This document shows positions 19,008-27,745 of a stretch of DNA of 64,000 nt, piece by piece. A model generated the notes under the pieces. The model was not told the DNA's origin, searched no databases, and saw only the letters and a list, made by a program, of their open reading frames with translations. Origin of the DNA: Parapontixanthobacter sp963736595 (lineage in GTDB: Bacteria > Pseudomonadota > Alphaproteobacteria > Sphingomonadales > Sphingomonadaceae). A program made the translations under genes and the position numbers. Positions within the stretch are counted from its first letter, which is position 1. Every line of letters begins with the position of its first letter. The stretch is taken from positions 1 through 64,000 of the forward strand of contig CAVTPG010000003.1 in NCBI GenBank assembly GCA_963736595.1, written 5' to 3'.

Positions 19008-19487
19008 ATGACCAGCCGTCAATCCTAAAGACTTTGATAGCAGTCTTGAAGGTATCGAAGCGGAAAATGCAAGCCTGCGGAAAGAAGCTCAGATAATGTC
19101 TGGGCATGCAAACGACAGCTCGAAATTTATTGTTGAACAATCTGCGTCGGTGTTTCGTTGGGTTTTGGCGTCGTGCCTCTCAGTAAATGGCGGAGCTATT
19201 ATCGCTGCATTTAATTTTTCAAAGGTTGATAGTTCGTCGGTCTTTTGGTCGATTCAATGGTTCCTGATTGGCATTATCGTTTCAATTTTGGTTGGCGCAC
19301 GGCACTCGTCCCTGTGTACTCAGCTTTCAATATTGCTGGTTTTGTAGCACAGGCTATGCATGCAAATGAGGCGGAGAAATTTTATATATATGGAGAGAGA
19401 TTTGCTTTCGTTGGCTTAGGCATGTCGATATTTGCAATACTTCTGTTTATTCTGGGCGCCTTCGTTGGACTTGATGCGATCACGTGA
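19008..19487 (+). pseudogene. Small membrane protein gene with two frameshifts, coupled to ruvB
   Basis: I do not recognise the family. A good GAGGAAG ribosome site precedes ATG 19008, but that frame stops after six codons. A shift near 19026 continues as a Glu/Ser-rich N-terminus with two or more hydrophobic segments. A second shift near 19300 is needed to reach the last two helices (SAFNIAGFVAQ and LGMSIFAILLFILGAFVGL) and the stop at 19487. That stop overlaps the ruvB GTG start (GTGA), so the gene once coupled translation to ruvB. GC content is clearly lower than in the flanking genes. An alternative is a shorter gene starting at ATG 19096. Confidence 0.55.
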
Positions 19488-20527
19488 CCGACCAACCCAT
19501 CCATACGCCTGACCGGCAGCCGGACGATCCCGATGCGGCGTTGCGGCCCAAGACGCTGGAAGAATTCGTCGGGCAGAAGGCTGCGCGGGAGAATTTGCGC
19601 GTCTTTATCGAAGCGGCAAAATCGCGCGGCGAAGCAATGGACCACACACTGTTTTTCGGCCCGCCGGGGCTGGGTAAAACCACGCTGGCGCAGATCATCG
19701 CACGCGAACTGGGCGTCGGCTTTCGCGCCACCAGTGGGCCGGTCATTGCCAAGGCGGGCGATCTCGCCGCATTGCTGACCAATCTCGAAGCGCATGACGT
19801 GCTGTTCATCGACGAAATTCACCGCCTCAATCCGGTGGTCGAGGAAGTGCTGTACCCCGCGATGGAGGACCGCGCACTGGACCTCATCATCGGGGAGGGA
19901 CCATCGGCGCGCAGCGTGCGGATCGATTTGCCGCCATTCACGCTGGTCGGCGCGACCACCCGCCAAGGACTGCTGACCACGCCATTGCGCGACCGGTTCG
20001 GCATTCCGGTGCGGCTGAATTTTTATTCCGAAGACGAACTTTTGAAAGTCGTGATGCGCGGCGCCAGATTGCTGAAACTGGGCATCGATGAAGGCGGAGC
20101 GCGCGAAATCGCTCGCCGTAGCAGGGGGACACCGCGCGTCGCCGGACGCCTGATGCGGCGGGTGCGCGACTTTGCCAGCGTGGCCAAAGCGGGCACGGTT
20201 ACGGCCGCGATCGCCGATGATTCGCTGACGCGGCTGGAAGTGGATCGGCTGGGCCTGGATGCCATGGATCGCCGCTATCTCACCATGATCGCGACCACCT
20301 ATAAAGGCGGGCCGGTGGGCGTGGAAACGCTGGCAGCGGGCTTGAGCGAACCGCGCGACACGGTGGAAGAGGTGATCGAGCCTTACCTCATTCAGCTTGG
20401 CCTGATCGCACGGACGGCGCGCGGACGGATGCTGAATGATGGCGGGTGGCAGCATCTGGGGCTGGACGCGCCGCAAGCCGCGCCCGAAGACGCCACTAAG
20501 CAGGCCGGTCTGTTCGAGGGCAAGTAG
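19484..20527 (+). CDS. ruvB: Holliday junction ATP-dependent DNA helicase RuvB
   Basis: AAA+ motor of the RuvABC resolvasome, 347 residues. Walker A is GPPGLGKTTLAQIIA, Walker B LFIDEIHRLNP, sensor 1 GATTRQGLLTTPLRDRFG, and the C-terminal winged helix contains YLIQLGLIARTARGR. The start is GTG at 19484, giving MTDQPIHTPD, overlapping the upstream membrane gene by four bases. Length and all motifs are normal. Confidence 0.96.
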   Translation: MTDQPIHTPDRQPDDPDAALRPKTLEEFVGQKAARENLRVFIEAAKSRGEAMDHTLFFGPPGLGKTTLAQIIARELGVGFRATSGPVIAKAGDLAALLTNLEAHDVLFIDEIHRLNPVVEEVLYPAMEDRALDLIIGEGPSARSVRIDLPPFTLVGATTRQGLLTTPLRDRFGIPVRLNFYSEDELLKVVMRGARLLKLGIDEGGAREIARRSRGTPRVAGRLMRRVRDFASVAKAGTVTAAIADDSLTRLEVDRLGLDAMDRRYLTMIATTYKGGPVGVETLAAGLSEPRDTVEEVIEPYLIQLGLIARTARGRMLNDGGWQHLGLDAPQAAPEDATKQAGLFEGK

Positions 20528-20535
20528 CCCTTAGA

Positions 20536-20979
20536 TTACGAGCGCGGATCGTCCGATGGCTGGTTCGCGACTGTCGGCAATCCGGCTTCGGTCCAGCTAC
20601 GTATTCCGCCAGCCAGATGCCGCACGACCATCCCGCGATGCTCTGCCAAGGCTTCCGCTGCAATCCCGGAACGCCGGGACGAACCACAATACAGAATGAT
20701 CTCGCGCGTCTCGTCCACCGGCATGGCCGCCGGATCGAAATGCGTCAGCGGAGCATTCAGCGCGCCCGCAATCCGGCTATCGGCGAACTCGTAAGGCGTG
20801 CGCACATCGATCAGCACCACTTCGCCCGCTTTGACCAACGCATCGAGCTGCTCCGCCGTGATGGTCGCAACCCGCGCCTGTGCCACGCTGGCGGTATCGG
20901 GTGCATTGATCGCGCTACCCGATGCGCAGGCCGACAGGGCCAGCGCGCTGCCCACTGCCAGCCAGATACGCGGCCTCAT
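20536..20979 (-). CDS. Rhodanese-like domain lipoprotein
   Basis: Predicted lipoprotein of 147 residues. The start at ATG 20979 gives a short signal with lipobox ALSAC. One rhodanese domain follows: VVLIDVRTPYEFADSRIAGALNAP, then the active-site loop LYCGSSRRSG with the persulfide-forming Cys, and HLAGGIRSWTEAGLP. Family members transfer sulfane sulfur; the periplasmic acceptor is unknown. It is downstream of acnA, only 11 bases after its stop, and so is probably co-transcribed. Confidence 0.88.
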   Translation of the reverse strand: MRPRIWLAVGSALALSACASGSAINAPDTASVAQARVATITAEQLDALVKAGEVVLIDVRTPYEFADSRIAGALNAPLTHFDPAAMPVDETREIILYCGSSRRSGIAAEALAEHRGMVVRHLAGGIRSWTEAGLPTVANQPSDDPRS

Positions 20980-20990
20980 GCAATAACGGA

Positions 20991-23663
20991 TCACGCCGCC
21001 AGCTTCCGCAATACGTAGTGCAGGATGCCGCCGTGTTTGTAATATTCCATCTCGTTCGCGGTATCGATCCGGCATTGCGCGGTGAAGCTGAATGTTTCGC
21101 CATTGGCGCGCGTCACTTCGACCAGCACATCTTGTCCCGGTGTCAGGCCGGCAAGGCCCTTGATCGAGAAGGTGTCATCCGCCGTCAGGCCGAATTTCTC
21201 ACGCCCTTCGCCGGATTTGAACTGCAGTGGCAACACGCCCATGCCGATCAGATTGGAGCGGTGAATCCGTTCGTAGCTTTCGGTAATGACCACCCGCACA
21301 CCCAGCAGGATCGTGCCTTTCGCGGCCCAGTCGCGCGATGAACCCGTGCCGTATTCCTTGCCCCCGATCACGACCAGCGGCGTACCGTCGGCCTGATGCT
21401 TCATGGCGGCGTCGTAAATCGCCATCTGCTCGCCATTATAGGTGGTAAAGCCGCCCTCGACACCCGGAACCATTTCGTTCTTGATGCGGATATTGGCGAA
21501 GGTGCCGCGCATCATCACTTCATGATTGCCGCGCCGCGAGCCATAGGAATTGAAGTCAGCCTTGGCGACTTGATTGGCCATCAGATATGCACCGGCGGGC
21601 GAATCTTCTTTGATCGAACCAGCAGGCGAGATGTGATCGGTGGTGACCGAATCGCCCAAAATCGCCAGTGGCTTGGCATCGGTAATGTCGGTGATCGCGT
21701 CGGGCGTCATGTCCATCCCGTCAAAATAGGGCGGGTTGGCAACATAGGTGGAGCCGGGCTTCCACTGATAAGTGTCGGAGGCGGTGACGTTGATCGCCTG
21801 CCAGTGTTCATCGCCCTTATACACATCGGCATAGCGCCGCTCGAACATGGAACGGTCGATGCTGCTGGCGCGCAGATCGGCGATTTCCTGACTGCTGGGC
21901 CAGATGTCGGCCAGCATGACATCATTGCCATCCTGATCCTGTCCCAGCGGCGTGTCGGTGATATCCTCGGTGACGGTGCCTTTCAGCGCATAGGCCACGA
22001 CCAGCGGCGGGGAGGCAAGGAAGTTGGCGCGCACATCGGGCGATACGCGGCCTTCGAAATTGCGGTTGCCCGACAGGACCGATGCCGCGACCAGATCATT
22101 GTCGTATATCGCGTTGGAAATCGGCACGGCCAGCGGGCCGGAATTGCCGATGCAGGTGGTGCAGCCATAGCCGACCAGATCGAAGCCCATCGCATTGAGA
22201 TCCTCCTGCAATCCGGCTTTGACAAGGTAATCGGTGACCACTTGCGATCCCGGTGCAAGCGAGGTTTTGACCCACGGTTTCGGCTTCAATCCGCGCGCAT
22301 GGGCTTTCCTTGCGACAAGGCCCGCCGCAATCATCACATCAGGGTTGGAAGTGTTGGTGCAGCTGGTAATCGCCGCGATCACCACGTCGCCATCGCCAAT
22401 GTCGTGATCCATTCCGGCGACCGGCGCGCGCACGGCGGCGTCCTTTTTGTAAGTCGTTTTCAAGTCGGAATTGAACAGCTCGTCCACCATCGGCAGCGCG
22501 ACCTTGTCCTGCGGGCGTTTGGGTCCGGCAAGGCTCGGCACGACCGCCGACATATCGAGCGACAGGGTCTTGGTGAAGACCGGCTCGTTATGCGGCTCGA
22601 ACCACATACCCTGTTCGCGGGCATAGGCTTCGACCAGCGCAATTGCGTCCTCGTCGCGGCCCGTCATCCGCATATAATCCAGCGTCTTGTCGTCGATCCC
22701 GAAGAAGCCGCAAGTCGCGCCATATTCGGGTGCCATGTTGGCGATCGTCGCCCGGTCGGCAAGGCTCAGCTCGGACACGCCGGGACCGTAAAACTCGACG
22801 AAACTGCCGACGACGCCGACTTCGCGCAGCATTTGCACGCAAGTCAGAACCAGATCGGTCGCGGTTACGCCTTCGGCCATCTTGCCGGTCAGCTTGAAGC
22901 CGCAAACCTGAGGGATCAGCATGGAGATCGGTTGCCCCAGCATGGCCGCTTCGGCTTCGATCCCGCCAACGCCCCAGCCCAGCACGCCAAGACCGTTGAT
23001 CATGGTGGTGTGGCTGTCCGTGCCGACGCACGTATCGGGATAGGCCACCATTTGTCCGTCCGGGCCTTCGCTTGCCCACACGCCCTTGGCGATATGTTCC
23101 AGATTAACCTGATGGCAGATGCCCGCACCCGGAGGCACGGCGCTGAAATTCTCGAAGCTTTTGCTGCCCCATTTCAGGAAGTCGTAGCGTTCGGCATTCC
23201 GCTGATATTCCAGCTCCATATTGGCTTCCATCGCCTTGGGATGGCCGAATTCATCCACCATGACCGAGTGATCGATGACGAGGTTCACGGGAACTTGCGG
23301 ATTGATCTTGGCCGTATCGCCGCCCAGTTTCGCAATACCGTCGCGCATTGCAGCAAGATCGACGACGCAGGGAACGCCGGTGAAATCCTGCAACAGGACG
23401 CGGGCCGGACGATACTGAATTTCGTTGCCGGTGACGGGGTTTTTCTGCCAGTCGGCGATCGCTTGCGCGTGTTCCTTGCCCACGGTGAAACCGCCATCTT
23501 CGAAGCGCAGCATATTTTCCAGCAGCACTTTTAGGGAGAAGGGCAAGCGGGACACATCGCCCAATGTCGCTTCGGCTTTCTTGAACGAATAATAGGCGTA
23601 ATCCGTGCCATTGACCGAGAGTGTGCTGCGCGTGCCGAGCGAATCTTGTCCGACTTGAGTCAT
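20991..23663 (-). CDS. acnA: Aconitate hydratase AcnA
   Basis: Aconitase of the TCA cycle (citrate to isocitrate), 890 residues, AcnA/IRP type. The cluster-binding Cys residues are in AAITSCTNTSNP and YGCTTCIGNSGPL. The substrate and C-terminal swivel motifs YGSRRGNHEVMMRGTFANIR and GGKEYGTGSSRDWAAKG are intact. The N-terminus SLGTRSTLSVNGTDYAYYS is typical. A long open frame on the opposite strand inside this gene is only its codon-bias shadow. Confidence 0.97.
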   Translation of the reverse strand: MTQVGQDSLGTRSTLSVNGTDYAYYSFKKAEATLGDVSRLPFSLKVLLENMLRFEDGGFTVGKEHAQAIADWQKNPVTGNEIQYRPARVLLQDFTGVPCVVDLAAMRDGIAKLGGDTAKINPQVPVNLVIDHSVMVDEFGHPKAMEANMELEYQRNAERYDFLKWGSKSFENFSAVPPGAGICHQVNLEHIAKGVWASEGPDGQMVAYPDTCVGTDSHTTMINGLGVLGWGVGGIEAEAAMLGQPISMLIPQVCGFKLTGKMAEGVTATDLVLTCVQMLREVGVVGSFVEFYGPGVSELSLADRATIANMAPEYGATCGFFGIDDKTLDYMRMTGRDEDAIALVEAYAREQGMWFEPHNEPVFTKTLSLDMSAVVPSLAGPKRPQDKVALPMVDELFNSDLKTTYKKDAAVRAPVAGMDHDIGDGDVVIAAITSCTNTSNPDVMIAAGLVARKAHARGLKPKPWVKTSLAPGSQVVTDYLVKAGLQEDLNAMGFDLVGYGCTTCIGNSGPLAVPISNAIYDNDLVAASVLSGNRNFEGRVSPDVRANFLASPPLVVAYALKGTVTEDITDTPLGQDQDGNDVMLADIWPSSQEIADLRASSIDRSMFERRYADVYKGDEHWQAINVTASDTYQWKPGSTYVANPPYFDGMDMTPDAITDITDAKPLAILGDSVTTDHISPAGSIKEDSPAGAYLMANQVAKADFNSYGSRRGNHEVMMRGTFANIRIKNEMVPGVEGGFTTYNGEQMAIYDAAMKHQADGTPLVVIGGKEYGTGSSRDWAAKGTILLGVRVVITESYERIHRSNLIGMGVLPLQFKSGEGREKFGLTADDTFSIKGLAGLTPGQDVLVEVTRANGETFSFTAQCRIDTANEMEYYKHGGILHYVLRKLAA

Positions 23664-23952
23664 TGTGAAGCGATCCTTCCAGTTTTGGTTGAGTGCGCGT
23701 CAGAGGGCCGATGGGCCAGTGGCCGGTCGGGACGCCGTGCCGTCGCGCGTGAAGTTGCTATCGCATCTGCGGAAAAATGGCCGTTTGGTCAAGGGGTGAG
23801 GGCGGGTTTCGGACCTTGAAACGAAGGTATTTTCGCTTGGTGTGTGCTGGTTTGGGTGTTGTGCGGGCTGCGCGCTGGATGAGAAGGCGTGGTGAGTGGC
23901 TATTGAGAATGTGGCGCGCGGAAATTGCGGCAGTGGTGCGCGGCTGATCCGC

Positions 23953-24834
23953 TCAGATTTGTGTGAATTCACTGGGGCGGCGGGCCGCGATCCAGCACCC
24001 CACGACGATCACGGCAGCGCCCGCCAACGTGGTCCACGTTACCGGCTCACCGAACATCAGATAGCCGAACAGGGCCGCCCACAGGAATCCGGTGTATTCC
24101 AGCGGGATCAGCTTTTGCGCCTCTGCGCGGGCATAGGCGTGGGCGATGGCGAGTGCGCCGAAAATGGTCAGCACGGCGGAAATGCCGAGGTCGCGCCACA
24201 CATCGGCTTCGGGAAATTGCAGCAGGAACGGAGCGAAGGCGATCAGCGCAACGATCTGGATCGCGCTATGAAATACAGCGATTTCCATCGGCTTGGCGGC
24301 CTGACTTTGGCGGCGGATGATGATGAAGTTGACGGCGTATAGAATGGCGGAGAAAAACAACGCGCCAAGGCCCAGCATAGTCTCCTCGTCCATGCGGCCA
24401 CGTCCGATTTTGCCGCCCACGATAATCAGCGTTCCGGCAAAACCCAGCACTGCGGCATAGATTGCGCCACGTCCGATCGTCTCTTTCAAAAACAGGGCCG
24501 CCAGATACAGCGCAAGGATCGGCGCGACGAAGGAAATTGCGATGGCTTCGGCGATCGGCAATTTGGTCAGCGCATAGAAAAATGTCAGCGCCATGTAAGC
24601 CGACACAAAGCCGCGCGCCAAATGCCAGCGCATCGCTTCACGCGCAGGCCATTTCGCACCCGTCGCCAGCCAGATCGGCACTGCGATGATCAGCGCCAGA
24701 CACACGCGAAGCAATCCCGCGCTGTATGCTCCGATGGCAAGCGAGGCACCTTTCATGAACGCATCCATCAGCGACAAAAAGGCGACGCCGGCCATGGCCA
24801 TGATGATGGGCAGGAAGTGATGATCGCGCTGCAT
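23953..24834 (-). CDS. DMT-superfamily (EamA) transporter
   Basis: Inner-membrane protein of 293 residues with about ten hydrophobic helices arranged as two EamA repeats (about 10-140 and 155-285). The repeat feature PIAEAIAISFVAPILALYLAALFLKE is followed by a second, similar helix pair near LIPLEYTGFLWAALFGYLMFGEP. Family members export metabolites or amino acids; the substrate cannot be told. About 290 bases without a gene separate it from acnA. Confidence 0.85.
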   Translation of the reverse strand: MQRDHHFLPIIMAMAGVAFLSLMDAFMKGASLAIGAYSAGLLRVCLALIIAVPIWLATGAKWPAREAMRWHLARGFVSAYMALTFFYALTKLPIAEAIAISFVAPILALYLAALFLKETIGRGAIYAAVLGFAGTLIIVGGKIGRGRMDEETMLGLGALFFSAILYAVNFIIIRRQSQAAKPMEIAVFHSAIQIVALIAFAPFLLQFPEADVWRDLGISAVLTIFGALAIAHAYARAEAQKLIPLEYTGFLWAALFGYLMFGEPVTWTTLAGAAVIVVGCWIAARRPSEFTQI

Positions 24835-24928
24835 GATGTCGCACCCGCCTAAACCACGCTTGAGGGCGCGTCACGCGGTTTCAGACCGCCTTGACCCCTT
24901 CTCGACATCGCTGTGGCGCGTTTTGAAA

Positions 24929-25657
24929 TTAGCCGCGGTGGCTAGTATAGTCCGGGGATAAACCGTTGAATTGGCGTCGGATTTTCAGGTTGCAAGGCTT
25001 TTGCAGCGCTGCGCTGAGGGCTTTTGACGGTTTGCCATCAGGACCGATCCCCAGGCTCTCAGCATAGAGCAGCCGCCCGCCATGAAGGTTTTCGAGCGCG
25101 TATTTAAATTGCTCCGGCCCCATCGAGAAACACCCGTCGGACCGGCCCAAAACACCCCATTTTTCAATATGTTGCGGCGTCGCGTAATCGGCCTCATGCA
25201 TCACGATGGCGCGATCCAGCGCGTTATTGTTGGTCGGGTCCAGCCCATCGACGCGCATGGACTGGCCATAGCGCCCGACATACCAGTTGCGGGTGCGATA
25301 TGCCCCGCGACTACTGGCTAAGCTATTGGGAACATTGGACCATTCCTGCAACCAGCCCGTGTGATCCGGATCGCTGCCGCTGCCATGCGTCACATGGAAA
25401 GAGCGGACGCTGCCACCTTCCAAGTCTATGAAATGAATGCGTTTTTCCGAGGAATGCAGACCAAAATCGACAATGGCCGCCATGTCGTGGTGCCAGATCG
25501 CATCGCCCATCCTCTGAAGTTCAAGCTTGGCAATATCGCGCAATTTTTCGTCACGCTCGCTCGTTGCTTTCGGCGCGGCGAAAACCTTGCGCGGCGTGGC
25601 GGAGAAAACTCCGGCCAGCACAGCGCCCGCTCCAAGAAAATGACGTCTTTTCAACAT
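24929..25657 (-). CDS. Murein L,D-transpeptidase catalytic domain (YkuD_2 type) protein
   Basis: Exported protein of 242 residues. The N-terminus KRRHFLGAGAVLAG looks like a twin-arginine signal, which would mean folded export. The mature part carries the YkuD-like catalytic elements: IVMHEADYATP with the His, and LGRSDGCFSMGP with the nucleophile Cys. These proteins are presumed to act on peptidoglycan cross-links. It stands alone between the EamA and aspartic protease genes on the same strand. Confidence 0.8.
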   Translation of the reverse strand: MLKRRHFLGAGAVLAGVFSATPRKVFAAPKATSERDEKLRDIAKLELQRMGDAIWHHDMAAIVDFGLHSSEKRIHFIDLEGGSVRSFHVTHGSGSDPDHTGWLQEWSNVPNSLASSRGAYRTRNWYVGRYGQSMRVDGLDPTNNNALDRAIVMHEADYATPQHIEKWGVLGRSDGCFSMGPEQFKYALENLHGGRLLYAESLGIGPDGKPSKALSAALQKPCNLKIRRQFNGLSPDYTSHRG

Positions 25658-25718
25658 GGTTGCACCTTACATACCACTTGCTGAGGCAAAGGTGAATACC
25701 GCTATCATGTCGCGCGTA

Positions 25719-26243
25719 CTACCCGCCGAGGATCATTTTCCCGTCGGCTATGCTGACCCGGTCGATCTGTGACAGGAACGATTGCCCCAGCAGTGACACG
25801 CCCAATCCCTCGGGAATGACGGCAGCCCTGACATCATGCGCGATGTGGCCGTTCAACTCGACCTCGTCCAATTGCACCATGACCCCGCGCACCGGCCCAC
25901 TTGCGCCATCCGCCACCACTCTCATGTCGGTCTCGCTCCAGTCCAGCCCGATCGCCGCCGCATCCTCGCCCGTTAGCGCGATAAAACTTGCTCCGGTATC
26001 GACCATCATCTGCATGGGTGAGCCGGACACGGTGACGTCGGCGTAGAAATGGCCGTCATCGCTGCGTTCCAGCACGGTTTCGCCCGCCGACCAGCTGGCA
26101 TAGGCGCTGTCGGATTTGGCGTGTTCGTCGGTTTGTATCGCTGAGGTCGTCGCTTGCAGATCGATGGGATCGACGCCGCGCGGAGTGCAAAACCACACGG
26201 AACCCATGATGCTGGCGGCGAGTAAGAGCATTTGCGTTTTCAT
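25719..26243 (-). CDS. Retropepsin-like aspartic protease, clan AA family
   Basis: Exported 174-residue protein with an N-terminal hydrophobic signal (MKTQMLLLAASIMGSVWF). The retroviral-type aspartic protease core shows the active site MMVDTGASFIALTG and the second hydrophobic motif near SLLGQSFLSQIDRV. It has one catalytic Asp, so a dimer is needed. Substrates of this bacterial group (TIGR02281-like) are unknown. Confidence 0.82.
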   Translation of the reverse strand: MKTQMLLLAASIMGSVWFCTPRGVDPIDLQATTSAIQTDEHAKSDSAYASWSAGETVLERSDDGHFYADVTVSGSPMQMMVDTGASFIALTGEDAAAIGLDWSETDMRVVADGASGPVRGVMVQLDEVELNGHIAHDVRAAVIPEGLGVSLLGQSFLSQIDRVSIADGKMILGG

Positions 26244-26288
26244 GACGCCTTGTGTTTACGCGCAGCTTCTTAACCGCGCGTAAAGTTG

Positions 26289-27200
26289 TCAGGCGGTTTG
26301 GCAGGCCATGTTTTCATGCGCCATGGCGAGCATGGAATTGGCGTGACGCGCTGCGACTTCGCGCTGATCGTTGCCATATCCACCGCCCAATGCGCTGGCG
26401 ATGGGCAGCCCGCGTTTCCGCGCTTCACGGACAACATAGCGATCGCGCGCGACAAGTCCCGCGTCGCTTAACGACAGTCGCCCCAATCTGTCGTTTTTGT
26501 GCGGATCGACGCCCGCCTGATAGAGCACGATATCGGGTGTGAAATCGTCAAGAATGGCGGGGATGTGGCGTTCAAGGACGGTGAGGTAGTCCGCATCGCC
26601 CAAGCCATCAGGCAAAGCGATGTCGCGGCTGGAGCGGGCCTTTCGTACCGGGAAATTCTTGTCCGCGTGCATGGAAAAGGTGAACACATCCTCGCGCCCT
26701 GCGGTCAGGCTGGCCGTACCGTCGCCCTGATGGACATCACAATCGACGATCAGCACTTTGCGCGCGTGGCCTTCCGCAATCAGGCGGTTCGAAGCCACTG
26801 CGAGATCGTTGAACACGCAATATCCTGCGCCGGTTGCGTGCAGTGCGTGGTGGCTTCCCGCGGCGCTGTTCGCAGCATAGCCGTGGCGCATTGCAAGCCG
26901 CGCGGCGAGGTACGTCCCGCCATTGGTATGCTGCACCCGGCTGGCGATGTGCGGCGTTACGGGAAAGCCAATGCGTCGTTCTTTTTCGCGCGGAACGTCG
27001 GCCGCCAGAACTTGTGCGACATATTCGGGATCATGCACGGCTTCCAGCCATTCGCGCGGCATCGGATCAGGCGCGTGTTCGGTTATCTCCGCGCCGCTTT
27101 CACGCAACAGCATCATGACCAGCTGGTATTTGTCGAATTTGAATGTGCCGCGCTCCGGTGGCGGGGCCATGTAATCGACGTGATGAACGACGTGCAGCAA
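26289..27200 (-). CDS. Histone deacetylase family protein
   Basis: Zinc-dependent deacetylase/amidohydrolase of the HDAC superfamily, 303 residues. Metal ligands are in LIVDCDVHQGDGTA and LYQAGVDPHKNDRLG; the proton-relay His pair lies in GSHHALHATG. Bacterial members remove acetyl groups from polyamines or small acetylated compounds; the real substrate is not evident. It follows the thioredoxin-like gene by three bases, likely one transcript with ispG. Confidence 0.88.
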   Translation of the reverse strand: MLHVVHHVDYMAPPPERGTFKFDKYQLVMMLLRESGAEITEHAPDPMPREWLEAVHDPEYVAQVLAADVPREKERRIGFPVTPHIASRVQHTNGGTYLAARLAMRHGYAANSAAGSHHALHATGAGYCVFNDLAVASNRLIAEGHARKVLIVDCDVHQGDGTASLTAGREDVFTFSMHADKNFPVRKARSSRDIALPDGLGDADYLTVLERHIPAILDDFTPDIVLYQAGVDPHKNDRLGRLSLSDAGLVARDRYVVREARKRGLPIASALGGGYGNDQREVAARHANSMLAMAHENMACQTA

Positions 27201-27203
27201 GAT

Positions 27204-27745
27204 TTATGCAGGCGTGTCGGCCAGCGCCACCAACTCTTCGTAAATCGCATCTTCGCTGCGGGAAGCGGCATTGCGCCAGCTCGTCGCAGTGTCGGCGTTC
27301 ACCAGCGTTCCGTCGGCTGTCAGAACCAGCGCATTGGGACTGCCCGGCAGCGTGTCCAATCCAAAGCGTTTCGCAATGTCGAGATTATGCGCATCGCCGG
27401 TTTGCGGCATTCCGATATTGACGAATACCACTTCGTATTGTTCAGCCAGCATGGTTTGAAAGCGCGGCGTTTCCAGCCATCCCGCAAGGGCCCGGCTGTC
27501 GTGGCACCAGTTTGCGCCCATGACGAGCAGCACACGCTTGCCGTTTTCTTCTGCAAGGGCGAGCGCCGCATCCACGTCCGCCATCGCATCGGTATCGGCA
27601 TCGGTTGTGAACGCTTTCGCTTCGGGATGATCGGGAGCTTCGGCGTGATCGGGCGTGTGTGAGGCCGAATGCGCTTCGGGTGCAGGCGGGCAGGCTGACA
27701 GCATCAATGCTGCGCTCAACGCGCCGAACTGCGCAGTGCAATCAT
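27204..27745 (-). CDS. Thioredoxin-like lipoprotein, N-terminus probably frameshifted
   Basis: Thioredoxin-fold protein of the exported Thioredoxin_7 type. The active site reads ANWCHDS, so the second Cys of CxxC is Ser and disulfide exchange would be altered. The open frame begins far inside ispG and no good start fits. ATG 27745 overlaps the ispG stop as ATGA and reads MIALRSSA, and after a one-base shift near 27720 it continues LSAALMLSAC, a perfect lipoprotein signal. I therefore infer a single missing base; otherwise TTG 27716 or ATG 27704 would start the protein. The middle is His/Asp/Ala-rich. Confidence 0.7.

Noticed and set aside
21396..23534. A 712-codon open frame antisense to aconitase
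   Set aside because: It is the mirror of acnA third-position GC bias; the sequence is His/Arg/Gly-rich with no family resemblance, and acnA is intact on the other strand.
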